Positions 18,382-27,665 of a stretch of 64,000 nucleotides of DNA are shown here, one piece after another. Where the stretch lies: contig NZ_CP101323.1 in NCBI RefSeq assembly GCF_024300825.1, positions 2,418,001 to 2,482,000 on the forward strand, written 5' to 3'. Both the position numbers and the translations under genes were made by a program. Under the pieces are notes generated by a model. It worked only from the letters and a program-made list of their open reading frames with translations, did not search any database and was not told the origin of the DNA. This DNA comes from Natronomonas gomsonensis (GTDB taxonomy: Archaea; Halobacteriota; Halobacteria; Halobacteriales; Haloarculaceae). How positions within the stretch are numbered: the stretch's first letter is position 1; every line of letters begins with the position of its first letter.

Positions 18382-18996
18382 ATGACACGCGTCGTCGTCG
18401 TCCGCCACGGCGAGACCGACTGGAACAAGAACGGCCGGATGCAGGGGTGGGCCCCCGTCCCGCTGAACGAGCGGGGCCGACAGCAGGCCACGGCCGCCGG
18501 CGAGTTCCTCGCTTCGGAGTACGACATCGACCGCGTCTTCTCGTCGGATTCGGTTCGGACTCGCCAGACGGCCGACCGCCTGCTGGAGGGCGTCGGCGAG
18601 GTACCCATCGAGTTCGAACCACACTGGCGGGAGCGCGATTTGGGCGTGTATCAGGGCCTCACCTACGGCGACGTCGAGGAGCGCTTCCCGGAGTTCGGTC
18701 TCGGCGAAGCCGCCTACGAGGCGTCGCTGCGCATCCCCGAAGGCGGCGAATCGTTGCGAGACGTGGCCGACCGCGTGACCAACCGCTTTTGGTCCGTCGT
18801 CGACGCCCACGACGACGCGACGCTGTTGGTCGTCACTCACGGCGGGCCGATTCACGTCCTGCTCGGATACGCCAAGGGAATGGCCCTCGAGGAAGCGCTC
18901 GGAAGCCACCATCAGGCCAACTGCGCGGTCAACGAGATTCGGGTCGACGACGGGATGGCGGTCGTTCGGGAGAACGTGACGGAGTGGGAGCGCTAG
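18382..18996 (+). CDS. Histidine phosphatase (phosphoglycerate mutase-like)
   Basis: A 204-residue member of the histidine phosphatase superfamily. VVVRHGETDWNKNGRMQGW is the RHG signature with the phosphohistidine. RERDLGVYQGLTY and VTHGGPIHVL hold the second catalytic His and the acid. It could be a cofactor-dependent phosphoglycerate mutase, but the size and sequence fit a broad-specificity phosphatase better. It follows 6-phosphogluconate dehydrogenase by 43 bases and may share its transcript. Its stop shares CTAG with the stop of the convergent acetone carboxylase gamma gene. Confidence 0.85.
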   Translation: MTRVVVVRHGETDWNKNGRMQGWAPVPLNERGRQQATAAGEFLASEYDIDRVFSSDSVRTRQTADRLLEGVGEVPIEFEPHWRERDLGVYQGLTYGDVEERFPEFGLGEAAYEASLRIPEGGESLRDVADRVTNRFWSVVDAHDDATLLVVTHGGPIHVLLGYAKGMALEEALGSHHQANCAVNEIRVDDGMAVVRENVTEWER

Positions 18997-19499
18997 CGCT
19001 TATCCGGCGCCTTCTCGCCCAGCCACTCCTCGTAGAAGGTGTCGATGTCGGGTTCGAAGTTCTGTAAGACGGGATAACCCGCCGGCACGGCGTCCACGTC
19101 GAGTTGGGCGAAACAGCCGGGACAGAACCACTCCCGCAGTTGGAACGTCCAGTCGGGGTGTGGCGTCTGGTACTCCGGGTAGATTTCGCGGTGGTCTGCC
19201 TCGTCCTCGCGGACGCGGATTCGTGCGTGTTCCTTCCAGTTCTTCTCGACGCCGCAGAACTCGTGGCCACAGTCGCACTTGACGATGCGGCCCTGTTCGG
19301 AGCCGACGACGTAGAGGTGGTCGTTCAGCGGGAGCAGGATGGGGTTGTCCCACTCGACGTCCTCCTGTAGCAGTCGTCGGGTCACCTCGAAGCGCTGGTC
19401 ATCCTTCGGGTCCGGCAACACGTCGTTGCGCAACTCCTCCCAGCCGAGTTCGCCGTCGATGAGCTTTTCGACCTGTTGTCTGTCGGTTTCGGTTGCCAT
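18993..19499 (-). CDS. acxC: Acetone carboxylase, gamma subunit
   Basis: A 168-residue subunit of the heterohexameric acetone carboxylase, which converts acetone, bicarbonate and ATP to acetoacetate. The sequence carries KCDCGHEFCG and WFCPGCFAQLD, cysteine clusters that form the gamma subunit's zinc-binding site. The ATG at 19499 is chosen because it follows the alpha subunit stop by two bases and begins MATETDRQQVEKLIDGEL; the longer frame is a shadow. It is the last gene of the three-gene operon. The family assignment rests on cysteine pattern, size and context. Confidence 0.87.
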   Translation of the reverse strand: MATETDRQQVEKLIDGELGWEELRNDVLPDPKDDQRFEVTRRLLQEDVEWDNPILLPLNDHLYVVGSEQGRIVKCDCGHEFCGVEKNWKEHARIRVREDEADHREIYPEYQTPHPDWTFQLREWFCPGCFAQLDVDAVPAGYPVLQNFEPDIDTFYEEWLGEKAPDKR

Positions 19500-19501
19500 T
19501 G

Positions 19502-21775
19502 TCAGAATCCACTCCTGTCGATGTCCCAGAACTCGTCGAACTCCGCGTCGAACTCCTCGGAGATGTCGAAGGCGTCGACGTACATCTCGGCGACGGGGTC
19601 GGAGACGTCGCCGTCCTGAACGCGCTCGCGCTCTGCTTCGAAGAACTCCTCGAAGGGGACGCTCTCCTCGGCGCGCCGCTCTCGAATCTTCTCGCGGGCG
19701 GCGTCGGTCGCCTCCTGGTCTATCTCGAAGACGCGGTTCTTCTCGTCGAACTCGCCGACGACGCCGTACACTTTCTCGACGGTCTCCGGCGAGTAGATTT
19801 CCTCCTCTACGTCGGCGACGACTTTCTCCAGTGGGCGCTCCAGTGGGTCGCCCCACCCGGGGCCGCCGCCCATCTGGAAGTGCATCACGTCGTGGTTGTC
19901 GAACTCCTTGGGGAAGTAGTTCCCACGGTGGGTGCGCTCGATGTCGCCGTCGATGTGTTCTTCGAAACTGCCGGGTGGGGTGTCGCCGGTCGGATACGGT
20001 TCGCCCTCCCTGGCCCGGTCGGCGAGGTCGGTGTCGTGGGCGCGGACGGCGTACTTCGTCGACCCGGGGTAGCCGCCGGCCATCCCCGCCGTCGAGAACG
20101 CCACGTCGGGGATGGAGGCCTTATACAGCGTGCAGTCCTCGGTACCCATCACGGTCATGACGCCCTCCCACCCGGAGCCACCGCGGTACTTCCCGTGGCC
20201 CGCCGAATCGGTCTTCATCTGTCGGGAGAGGTACTGGGTCCCCCACTGGACCATCTCCCACTCCTCTACGTCGCCCATGTCGGCCTCGGGGTTCCACATC
20301 GCATAGCCGTGGTCGAGGCCGTCCCGGACGGCCGACGCCCCCAACCCCTGACAGGAGAGGTCGAAGGGGCTGACGGGGAAGTAATCGCCCACTTCGTCGG
20401 GAATCATCTGGGCCATGCTCTCCATCAGCGTCCCGCCGCCCTGAACGGTGTCGGTGGTCTCGGAGTAGCCGGTGACGACCTCCTCGCGGAAGCCGCGGGA
20501 GAAAAACGCCTGCGAGACGTTCTGCCACACCGACTGGAACGCCGGCATGATGGTCCCCCACGGCGCGTGAAACGACAACTGTGGGTCGTCGGGGTTCGTC
20601 AGGCTCCCCTCCGGGAAGTTCGTCTCCAAGGCGTAGTGAGAGCCGTCGTTGACTTTTCCGTCGTGGAGCAGACACTGGGTGAGCGACACCCACAGCCCGC
20701 CGGTCATCGACCCCTCGGCGGCGTTGAAGGAGTGTTTCCCCTGCGAGGAGGTCCCCTCCATGTCCAGCGACATCGTGCCGTCGGCGTTGATGTCCATCTC
20801 GACGGGGAGGTGATGGAGGCTGTCTTTCTGCTGTTCGGGCTTCCAGCCCTCCTCGGCCAGCGGCAGGCCGACGAATGAACTGTTCCGGTAGGTGCCGGGG
20901 AACAGTCGCTCCTGGACGCGGGACTCCATCGTCCGGCGGCCCTCCTCGACGGCCTCTCGGGTGAACTGCTTGAACGTCTCGGCGCCCACGTCGTCGATAA
21001 TCTCGTGGACGGCCTCTCGAATCATGTGACAGCCGGCGAGACGGCACTTCTCGTCTAGGTCCCAGTACATCGGCGTCCGGGTCGACCGCTCGCCGCGGGT
21101 CTTCCAGTCCTGATACAGTTCGTCGCCCTCGCCGATTTTCTCACACGTCGCGTAGATGCCGTCCTCGAAGCGGGAGGTGTGGACGATGGAGGTGTGGCCC
21201 TGTGAGGCGCCGCCGATGTCGGCCTCGTGGGTGACGCCGTCGGCCCACGCCACCAACTCCCCGTCGTGGAAGATGGGGACGATGGTGTGGACGTCCGTCG
21301 TGTGGACGTTGCCGAGGTCGTTGTCGTTGTTGCAGAACACGTCGCCGGGTTCGATGCCGCGGTCGTGTTCGTAGTCCTCCTCTATCATCCACTTGATGGC
21401 CAGCGAGCCGGTGTGGACGTGGACGATGATGCCCGTCGAGACGGCGATGGAGTCGCCCTCCGGGGTGTAAATCTGGAAGCACAGTTCGCCGATTTCCCGG
21501 ACGATGGGCGACGCCGAGACGTGGAGTGCGGTCTCCCGGGCAGAGACCAACGCCCCACGGAGCCGGGAGTAGAGCCGCTCGTACTCGAAGCGGTTCTCCT
21601 CTTTCAATTCGAGGTCCTCCAACCCTCGGTAGTGGCCGGTCTCCTCGGTTAACCGCTCGGTCTCTGCGAGCATCGACTGCAACGATTGCCCGTCCCAGCC
21701 GATTTCGCCCCCGTTGGTCAGCTTCTCCGTGACGGCGAGTTTCTCCTCGCCGACTTTGTCGTTCTCGATGCTCAT
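19502..21775 (-). CDS. acxB: Acetone carboxylase, alpha subunit (HyuB/hydantoinase B family)
   Basis: A 757-residue subunit related to hydantoinase B and oxoprolinase. In acetone carboxylase it carries the manganese site where acetone enolate is carboxylated. FCNNDNDLGNVHTTDVHT, a DPGDPY-like region, supplies metal-ligating Asp and His residues. ADIGGASQGH and SSQGKHSFNAA also match HyuB. The beta subunit stop and this start overlap in ATGA, so translation is coupled. The three subunits are encoded in the order beta, alpha, gamma, as in bacterial acx operons. The alternative is another HyuA/HyuB amidohydrolase, but the gamma gene argues for acetone carboxylase. Confidence 0.86.
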   Translation of the reverse strand: MSIENDKVGEEKLAVTEKLTNGGEIGWDGQSLQSMLAETERLTEETGHYRGLEDLELKEENRFEYERLYSRLRGALVSARETALHVSASPIVREIGELCFQIYTPEGDSIAVSTGIIVHVHTGSLAIKWMIEEDYEHDRGIEPGDVFCNNDNDLGNVHTTDVHTIVPIFHDGELVAWADGVTHEADIGGASQGHTSIVHTSRFEDGIYATCEKIGEGDELYQDWKTRGERSTRTPMYWDLDEKCRLAGCHMIREAVHEIIDDVGAETFKQFTREAVEEGRRTMESRVQERLFPGTYRNSSFVGLPLAEEGWKPEQQKDSLHHLPVEMDINADGTMSLDMEGTSSQGKHSFNAAEGSMTGGLWVSLTQCLLHDGKVNDGSHYALETNFPEGSLTNPDDPQLSFHAPWGTIMPAFQSVWQNVSQAFFSRGFREEVVTGYSETTDTVQGGGTLMESMAQMIPDEVGDYFPVSPFDLSCQGLGASAVRDGLDHGYAMWNPEADMGDVEEWEMVQWGTQYLSRQMKTDSAGHGKYRGGSGWEGVMTVMGTEDCTLYKASIPDVAFSTAGMAGGYPGSTKYAVRAHDTDLADRAREGEPYPTGDTPPGSFEEHIDGDIERTHRGNYFPKEFDNHDVMHFQMGGGPGWGDPLERPLEKVVADVEEEIYSPETVEKVYGVVGEFDEKNRVFEIDQEATDAAREKIRERRAEESVPFEEFFEAERERVQDGDVSDPVAEMYVDAFDISEEFDAEFDEFWDIDRSGF

Positions 21776-23940
21776 TGTTCCTGTAGGTGGTAGATTCGGT
21801 TCTCGTCGAGCGGTGCCTCATACCCCGGCGGCACGAGGATGGTCGTCGCGGGCGCCTCGATGACCGAGGGGCCCTCGATGCGGTTGCCCGGCTGGATGTC
21901 GCGCATCTGCCAGAGGTCGGCGGCGTGCCAGGCGTCGTCCCAGTAGATGTCCCGGGTGCCCTTGTGGGCGTCCTCGGGTGGCGTCTCACCGCGTAACTCC
22001 TCGTGGGGGATGGTCGGCTTCGCCGAGGGGCCGACGCCGACGCCGATGGCCATCGTAATCTGATAGCCGTTCTCCGGCGACTTCGCGGCGCGCTGGAACA
22101 CTTGGTCGAACTTCGCCTCGTAGCGGTCGATGACGTCTTCGACGCCCTCGCTGTCGATGCCTTCCTCGTCGTCCCAGACCTCGCCGATGTCGACTTCGAG
22201 GTCGTCGAGCATCCCGAGATACTGGATGCGAAGCGACGGCTGGAACTCGACGGTTTCGGGGTCGACGCCGTCGCGGTCGAAGGCCGTCTCCGCCCGTTTG
22301 CGGAGGGTTTCGAGGGTGTCGTTGATGGAGTACGCCACCGAAGAGGCGTTCGAGAAATCCGGCTGGAGTATCTCGTCGACCGACTGGTCGTAGCGATAGG
22401 CCGAGTCGGCACACGCACAGCCGAACGCCGAAAACGCCGCCGCCCACTGTGGGATGAGGATGTCCTCGAACTCCAGTCCGCGGCTGTAGCCGGCGGCGTG
22501 CAGCGGCCCGCCGCCGCCGTAGCTCATCAGCGTGTAGTTCTCCGGGGAGTAGCCCAACCCGAGGATGAGGCCGCGGAGTTCGTTCGACATGTCGCGTTCG
22601 ACGATGTCGAGGACGCCGCGGGCCGTCTCGATGGGGTCCTCGTCGAGCGGACTCGCTATCTGGTCGTCGATGGCGTCGATGGCCACCTCGCGGTCCATCG
22701 GGATGTCGCCGCCGAGGAACGAATCGGGGTTGAGATAGCCGAGGGCGAGCGTGCAGTCGGTGACCGTCACCGTGTCCACGTCGCTGTCCATGTTCGAGTA
22801 GCCGACCTTGTACCCCGCCGAATCGGGGCCGACCTCGATGCGCTCGGAGGTCCGGTCGACGCGGACGTACGACCCCGTCCCCGACCCGATGGTGTCCATC
22901 GCCGTCATCGGGATGTTCACCATGAACTGCGCGAGGCTCTGGTCCCACCGGGTGGGGTAGTGGCCCTCGGTGATGAGTCCCACGTCGAAGGAGGTCCCAC
23001 CCACGTCCGAGCAGACGAGGTTGTCGATGTCGAGTTCCTCGGCGAGGAACTCCCCACCGAAGATGCCGCCGATGGGACCGGACAGCATCGTATCGACCAG
23101 CCAGTCGTGTTCGGGGGCGACCGTCCCGCCCGAGGAGGTGAGCACCCGGACGGGTGATTCCGAGCCCAACTCGGTGAAGCCGTCGTCGACCTGCCGGAGT
23201 TGTTCGCGGGAGGGTTCGGCGGCGTAGGCCTCGATGACCAAAGTGTTCAGTCGCGGCAACTCCCCGCGAATCGGCTTCTGTTCGGAGGACAGCCAGATGG
23301 GGACCGACTCGCCGCGCTTTTCCATCACCTCTTCGGCGATTTCCTTGATTTTCTGCTCGTGGTTGTCGTTGAGATACGAGTAGACGAGGCAGACGCAGAT
23401 GACCCGAACGCCGCGGTCGAGCAGGTCGTGAATCGCGTCGTAGGCCTCGTCTTCGTACAGCGGCAGCGTCGGTAGCCCGGTCATGTTCATCCGGCCGCGG
23501 ACGCCGCGGATGTTCTCCCGCGGGACGAGCGGTTCGGGGTGTTCGTGTTCGCGGGCATGGAGGCGACCCGCATACGAGCGGTCCGCCCACGACTGGATGC
23601 CGCGGCCGAACCGGAGTTGGTCCTCCATGCCGCCGTTGGTGATGACGCCGATGTTTCCCGACCCCTCTCGTTCGAGCAGGCGGTTCAACATCGCCGTCCC
23701 GGAGTAGACGATGCCCTCCAGTTCGCCGGCACCATCGGTAGGGTCGAGGCCCCAGTTGTCGACGGCGTCGGCGAAGGAGTTCGTCGTACACACCGACTCG
23801 TCGTCGGGCGTCGTCTGTGCCTTTCCGACGGTGTAGTTCGCCTCGTCGTCGACGACGAAGGTGTCGGTCATCGTCCCGCCGGTGTCCATCGCGAGTAGAC
23901 GCGGACGGTTGTGGTCGTCGTCGGCGCTCACGACGACCAC
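21772..23940 (-). CDS. acxA: Acetone carboxylase, beta subunit (HyuA/hydantoinase A family)
   Basis: A 722-residue ATP-dependent subunit of the HyuA/ASKHA superfamily that, in acetone carboxylase, phosphorylates acetone and bicarbonate. RLLAMDTGGTMTDTFVV is the N-terminal phosphate-binding loop. CSDVGGTSFDVGL is the second phosphate loop and YGGGGPLHAAGY the adenosine loop. The start is a GTG at 23940; a GTG three codons later or an ATG at codon 18 is possible. A TATA-like ATTATTAAT lies at about 23988-23997, so a leader of roughly 20-25 bases is likely. First gene of the operon, divergent from a universal stress protein gene. Confidence 0.87.
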   Translation of the reverse strand: MVVVSADDDHNRPRLLAMDTGGTMTDTFVVDDEANYTVGKAQTTPDDESVCTTNSFADAVDNWGLDPTDGAGELEGIVYSGTAMLNRLLEREGSGNIGVITNGGMEDQLRFGRGIQSWADRSYAGRLHAREHEHPEPLVPRENIRGVRGRMNMTGLPTLPLYEDEAYDAIHDLLDRGVRVICVCLVYSYLNDNHEQKIKEIAEEVMEKRGESVPIWLSSEQKPIRGELPRLNTLVIEAYAAEPSREQLRQVDDGFTELGSESPVRVLTSSGGTVAPEHDWLVDTMLSGPIGGIFGGEFLAEELDIDNLVCSDVGGTSFDVGLITEGHYPTRWDQSLAQFMVNIPMTAMDTIGSGTGSYVRVDRTSERIEVGPDSAGYKVGYSNMDSDVDTVTVTDCTLALGYLNPDSFLGGDIPMDREVAIDAIDDQIASPLDEDPIETARGVLDIVERDMSNELRGLILGLGYSPENYTLMSYGGGGPLHAAGYSRGLEFEDILIPQWAAAFSAFGCACADSAYRYDQSVDEILQPDFSNASSVAYSINDTLETLRKRAETAFDRDGVDPETVEFQPSLRIQYLGMLDDLEVDIGEVWDDEEGIDSEGVEDVIDRYEAKFDQVFQRAAKSPENGYQITMAIGVGVGPSAKPTIPHEELRGETPPEDAHKGTRDIYWDDAWHAADLWQMRDIQPGNRIEGPSVIEAPATTILVPPGYEAPLDENRIYHLQEQ

Positions 23941-24069
23941 CCATGTTCTGTGTTACTGTGGCTCACGGCAACGGGTACTGAACACGATTAATAATGTAGT
24001 TGTAGCCTCGCACCGGAGGGGGGTTGAAATATCGACAGGCGTTTGTACGTTTATCGGTAACAACACACG

Positions 24070-24969
24070 ATGACTACGGAGCCCGAAGTCGTCGTCGCAG
24101 TCGGAAATCCCGACCACGTCGAGCAGTTGGTTCGAACCGCGGGCGACCTCGCCCGGGCCCGAGACGGCCGGATTCGACTAGTGAGCGTCGCCGTCAAATC
24201 CCACGACTCGCCGTTCGAACTGTTCTCCGACGAGACGATTCGACGAGAGTACTCGGGAAACCGACAGGCGCTGTTGGACCGGGCGACGGCGACCGCACCG
24301 TCGGACGTTCCCGTCGAAGCCGAACTCGTCGTCGCGAAGTCGGTTGCGGCAGGCGTGTTGGACGTGGCGGCCGCCCCTGCCGTCGAAGCGCTCTTCATCG
24401 GCTGGCACGGGCCGTCCCGACGTTCGGAGGTCGTTCTCGGAACGAGCGTCGACAGGCTACTCCGTCGGGCCCCCTGTGATGTCTACGTCGAGCGCATCGG
24501 CCGTACCGCCGATGGGGTCAACCGAGTGCTCCTGCCGGTGGCCGGTGGACCACACGTCCGGCCGGCGGCGACAGCCGCGGCGGCCATCGCCGCCAGCAAC
24601 GACGCGACGGTGACCGTGGTGTCCGTGATACCGCCGGGAGCAGACCGCGAGGAACCTCGTAGATGGCTCACGGCCGCCGTCGAGGCGCTCTCGGCGACAC
24701 CCGGTCCGGAGGTGACAATCGAGACGGGGGTACGCGAGTCCGACAACGTCGAGGACACCCTCGTCGAGACTGCCACCGACTACGACGTCTTCGTTTTCGG
24801 TGCCACCAGACAGAGCGGACTCCGGAAGCGACTCGTCGGGTCGGTCCCGCGTCGCGTCGCCGACCGAACCGACCGGACGGTCCTGTTGGCTCGGGCGGCC
24901 GACGCCGTCGACGGTCCGCTGCGCTCGATTATCAGTCGCCTCGAATCCCGCCGCCGCCGGGGCATATGA
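24070..24969 (+). CDS. Tandem universal stress protein (two UspA domains)
   Basis: A 299-residue protein with two Usp domains of about 140 residues each. The first runs from the start (VVVAVGNPDHVEQLVR) to about residue 145, the second from NRVLLPVAGG to about residue 285. The end of each domain carries a degenerate version of the ATP-loop GxxGS...S (LGTSVDRLLRRAPCDVYV and VGSVPRRVADRTDRTVLL). The stop overlaps the phosphate transporter start (ATGA), so the two are coupled; the protein probably modulates or accompanies the transporter. A TATA-like CGTTTATCGG lies about 20 bases before the ATG. Confidence 0.85.
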   Translation: MTTEPEVVVAVGNPDHVEQLVRTAGDLARARDGRIRLVSVAVKSHDSPFELFSDETIRREYSGNRQALLDRATATAPSDVPVEAELVVAKSVAAGVLDVAAAPAVEALFIGWHGPSRRSEVVLGTSVDRLLRRAPCDVYVERIGRTADGVNRVLLPVAGGPHVRPAATAAAAIAASNDATVTVVSVIPPGADREEPRRWLTAAVEALSATPGPEVTIETGVRESDNVEDTLVETATDYDVFVFGATRQSGLRKRLVGSVPRRVADRTDRTVLLARAADAVDGPLRSIISRLESRRRRGI

Positions 24970-26168
24970 CGGCGACGTTCTGGGCACTCGTCGGATTCGC
25001 GGCGCTGGCCGGGCTGTTCATGGCGTGGGCGCTCGGAGCCAACAGCAACTCCCCGCCGTTCGCCCCGGCGGTCGGTGCCAACGCCGTCCCGACGATGCGT
25101 GCGGCGTTTCTCATCGGCATCTTCGCCGCGCTCGGGGCGCTCACACAGGGCGGGAGCATCTCCGAGACCGTCGGCACGAGCCTCATCGGCGGCGTCGCCA
25201 TCACGCCGCTGGCGGCGACGGCTGGTCTCCTCACCGCCGCGACGTTCATGGCACTCGGCGTCTACTCCGGCTACCCGATTCCCGCCGCCTTCGCCACGAC
25301 CGGCGCTATCGTCGGCGTGGGACTCTCACTCGGCGGCACGCCGGCTTGGGAGACCTACAGACGACTCGGGATGTTCTGGCTCGCGGTGCCGTTCATGTCC
25401 GCCAGTGTCGCCTACGTGACGGCGACGCTGCTGCGCCGTGACGACGTTTCGGAGGCCGTCGGCGTCCCGCTGTTGGCGGCGGTCGTCGCCGGCATCGTCG
25501 CGAACATCCGTCTCGGCATCATCCCCGCTCGGGACGCCGACCAGGGGACGATAGCCGGCGCGGCCGGCCTGCCGTTCGGGAGTCCGACCGTCGCCGGCGT
25601 CGATGTCGTCGCCGTGGTGACGACCGTCGTCTTCGGGGCCCTCGCGTTCCGGTATCTCCGAGGGCGTATGCTCGAGGACGTCGACGCCGGTATCAGGATG
25701 TTCCTGTTGGTACTCGGTAGCGTCGTCGCCTTCTCCAGCGGCGGCAGCCAAGTCGGCTTGGCGACCGGCCCCCTCGAGAACCTCGCTCGCGGGGAGTTGG
25801 GGCTTCCAGCCATCGCGCTGTTGGCCTTCGGTGCCAGCGGCATCCTCGCCGGGGCCTGGATGGGCGCCCCGCGACTCCTGCAGGCGACTTCCCGTGAGTA
25901 CGCCCAACTCGGTGTTCGGCGCTCTATCGCCGCCTTGGTCCCCGGGTTCCTCATCGCGCAACTCGCAATTGCACTCGGCATCCCAATCTCGTTCAACAAC
26001 ATCATCATCTCGGGCGTCATCGGGGGTGGTCTCGCGGGCGGGTCGGCGGGCGTCTCGCGGGGAAAAATCGTCCGAACCGTCGTCTTCTGGTTCATCACGC
26101 TCGGCTCGTCGGTCGCCGTCGGTTTCGGACTCTACAGGGGGCTTACGACCGCACTCGGTATCCGCTGA
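24966..26168 (+). CDS. Inorganic phosphate transporter, PiT family
   Basis: A 400-residue membrane protein with about ten hydrophobic segments. WALGANSNSPPFAPAVGANA near residue 25 is the first half of the inverted PiT signature (GANxxxN-like). FNNIIISGVIGGGLAGG near residue 335 is the matching second half. Family members import phosphate with a cation. The ATG at 24966 overlaps the Usp stop in ATGA; an upstream in-frame extension lies inside the Usp gene and is not used. Paired with a tandem Usp protein, which suggests stress-linked control of phosphate uptake. Confidence 0.9.
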   Translation: MTATFWALVGFAALAGLFMAWALGANSNSPPFAPAVGANAVPTMRAAFLIGIFAALGALTQGGSISETVGTSLIGGVAITPLAATAGLLTAATFMALGVYSGYPIPAAFATTGAIVGVGLSLGGTPAWETYRRLGMFWLAVPFMSASVAYVTATLLRRDDVSEAVGVPLLAAVVAGIVANIRLGIIPARDADQGTIAGAAGLPFGSPTVAGVDVVAVVTTVVFGALAFRYLRGRMLEDVDAGIRMFLLVLGSVVAFSSGGSQVGLATGPLENLARGELGLPAIALLAFGASGILAGAWMGAPRLLQATSREYAQLGVRRSIAALVPGFLIAQLAIALGIPISFNNIIISGVIGGGLAGGSAGVSRGKIVRTVVFWFITLGSSVAVGFGLYRGLTTALGIR

Positions 26169-26177
26169 GTGCAGTCG

Positions 26178-26615
26178 CTACCGGATGACGGTGACCGGGA
26201 CGGGCGCGTCGCCGACGACGGCCGTCGCGACGGTGCCGAGGAGCCGTCGGGCGAGAGCGTTCCGCGATTCGCTGTGACTCCCCATCACGATGTGGTCGAT
26301 GCCGTGACTCTCGGCGTAGTCGATAATCGTCTCCGCGGGGTCGCCCGTCTCGACGGCCGTTTCGATGGTTCCTCCGGCGACTTCGGCCTGCTCGCGGGCG
26401 CGCTCCAGCACCGTCTCGGCGTGTTCTTCGGCCGCCTCGCGCCGGTCGTCGTCCAACTCGAGAATGCCCCCTTCGCTCATCGGGCCATCGAGCGGCGTGA
26501 CGACGTTCAGTACCGTTATCCGGCAGTCGTACACCGCGAGGGTGTGCTCCAGTGCCGCTTCTGCCAGTGGTGAACCGTCCAGCGGCACCAGCACGTGTGT
26601 GGGCACCCTGTCCAT
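26178..26615 (-). CDS. Universal stress protein, single UspA domain
   Basis: A 145-residue protein with the full Usp ATP-binding pattern: HVLVPLDGSPLAEAAL at the start and DHIVMGSHSESRNALARRLLGTVATAVVGDAPVPV at the end, the GxxGS..(S/T) loop with the adjacent helix. It can be expected to form an ATP-binding homodimer. It converges on the phosphate transporter, with only 9 bases between stops, and is separate from the tandem Usp on the plus strand. Confidence 0.9.
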   Translation of the reverse strand: MDRVPTHVLVPLDGSPLAEAALEHTLAVYDCRITVLNVVTPLDGPMSEGGILELDDDRREAAEEHAETVLERAREQAEVAGGTIETAVETGDPAETIIDYAESHGIDHIVMGSHSESRNALARRLLGTVATAVVGDAPVPVTVIR

Positions 26616-26690
26616 ACCGATGCTTCGCCGTCCACCCGCAAGTACTCTCGGCCGACTGAGGCGACGGGCCCGTCCGGTCGAACGCTCGGA

Positions 26691-27551
26691 CTACGTCGGG
26701 TACTCGGTGTCCAATACGTCGCTTTCCTCGGGTGTGTCCGTCTCGCCGGCCGGCGAGACGCTCCCCGTTCGATAGCCCGCCAAATCGAGCGTGACGTGGT
26801 CGAAGCCGGCGTCGGTGAGGTGTTCGCGTGCGGCGGCGGCGAAGTCGGAGTCGAGCGCCCGCTCCAGTTCCGACTCGCCGACCTCGATGCGGGCGAGTCC
26901 GTCGTGGTCGCGCACCCGGAACTGCTCGAAGCCCCACGTCCGCAGCAGTGTCTCGGCTTTCTCGACGCGGCCGAGTTTCTCCTCGGTGACTTCTAGGCCG
27001 GTCGGGATGCGCGAGGAGAGACACGCCATCGACGGCTTGTCTGCCACCGAGAGGTCATAGTGGCGGGCGATTTCCCGGACTTCCTCCTTGGTGATGTCGT
27101 GTTCCAAAAGTGGGGAGTAGGCGTTCAACTCCTCGACGGCACGCAGGCCGGGGCGGTGGCCCTCGCCGGGGTCGGAGGCGTTCGTTCCGTCACAGACGAT
27201 GTCGATACCCAACTCCCGGGCGGTGTCGAACATCCGGCCGAGTCGCATCGACCGGCAGTGATAGCAGCGCTCGTCGTCGTTTTCGACGAACGCCTCGCTG
27301 TCGAGTTCGGAAAACGAGACGATTTCGTGGCGGACGCCGATTTCCTCGGCGACGCGGGTGGCGTCGGTCAACTCGGCGTCGGGCAGCGTCTCGCTTTTGG
27401 CGGTGCAGGCGACGGCGTCGTCGCCGAGAGCCTCCTCGGCCAGCGCGGCGACGACGGCGGAGTCGACGCCGCCGGAGAAAGCCACGAGAACGCCGTCGCG
27501 TTCCCGGAGGTCCTCGACTGCGGCCGCCCGTTTCGCCTCGACCGTGGTCAT
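26691..27551 (-). CDS. larE: ATP-dependent sulfur transferase, LarE family
   Basis: A 286-residue PP-loop enzyme. In the family, LarE adds sulfur to the pyridinium-dicarboxylate precursor of the nickel-pincer cofactor of lactate racemase. VAFSGGVDSAVV (residues 23-34) is the PP-loop. Cysteines 96 and 99 (CYHC) and 177 (ACLSS) form the three-cysteine set of the [4Fe-4S]-type LarE; the single-cysteine type sacrifices its own sulfur instead. No larB or larC is nearby, so the substrate here could be another thiolation. The catalytic class is secure and the pathway is inferred. Confidence 0.87.
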   Translation of the reverse strand: MTTVEAKRAAAVEDLRERDGVLVAFSGGVDSAVVAALAEEALGDDAVACTAKSETLPDAELTDATRVAEEIGVRHEIVSFSELDSEAFVENDDERCYHCRSMRLGRMFDTARELGIDIVCDGTNASDPGEGHRPGLRAVEELNAYSPLLEHDITKEEVREIARHYDLSVADKPSMACLSSRIPTGLEVTEEKLGRVEKAETLLRTWGFEQFRVRDHDGLARIEVGESELERALDSDFAAAAREHLTDAGFDHVTLDLAGYRTGSVSPAGETDTPEESDVLDTEYPT

Positions 27552-27665
27552 GTTCGAATCGTCGTGATGAGCGTAGAAAAGCCCAGCGCCACGCCCCTGT
27601 CACCGTCGAGCGAACGCCCGAACCGGAACACCACGTACAAGCCCCCGCGCCACGCATCTCCGCCG

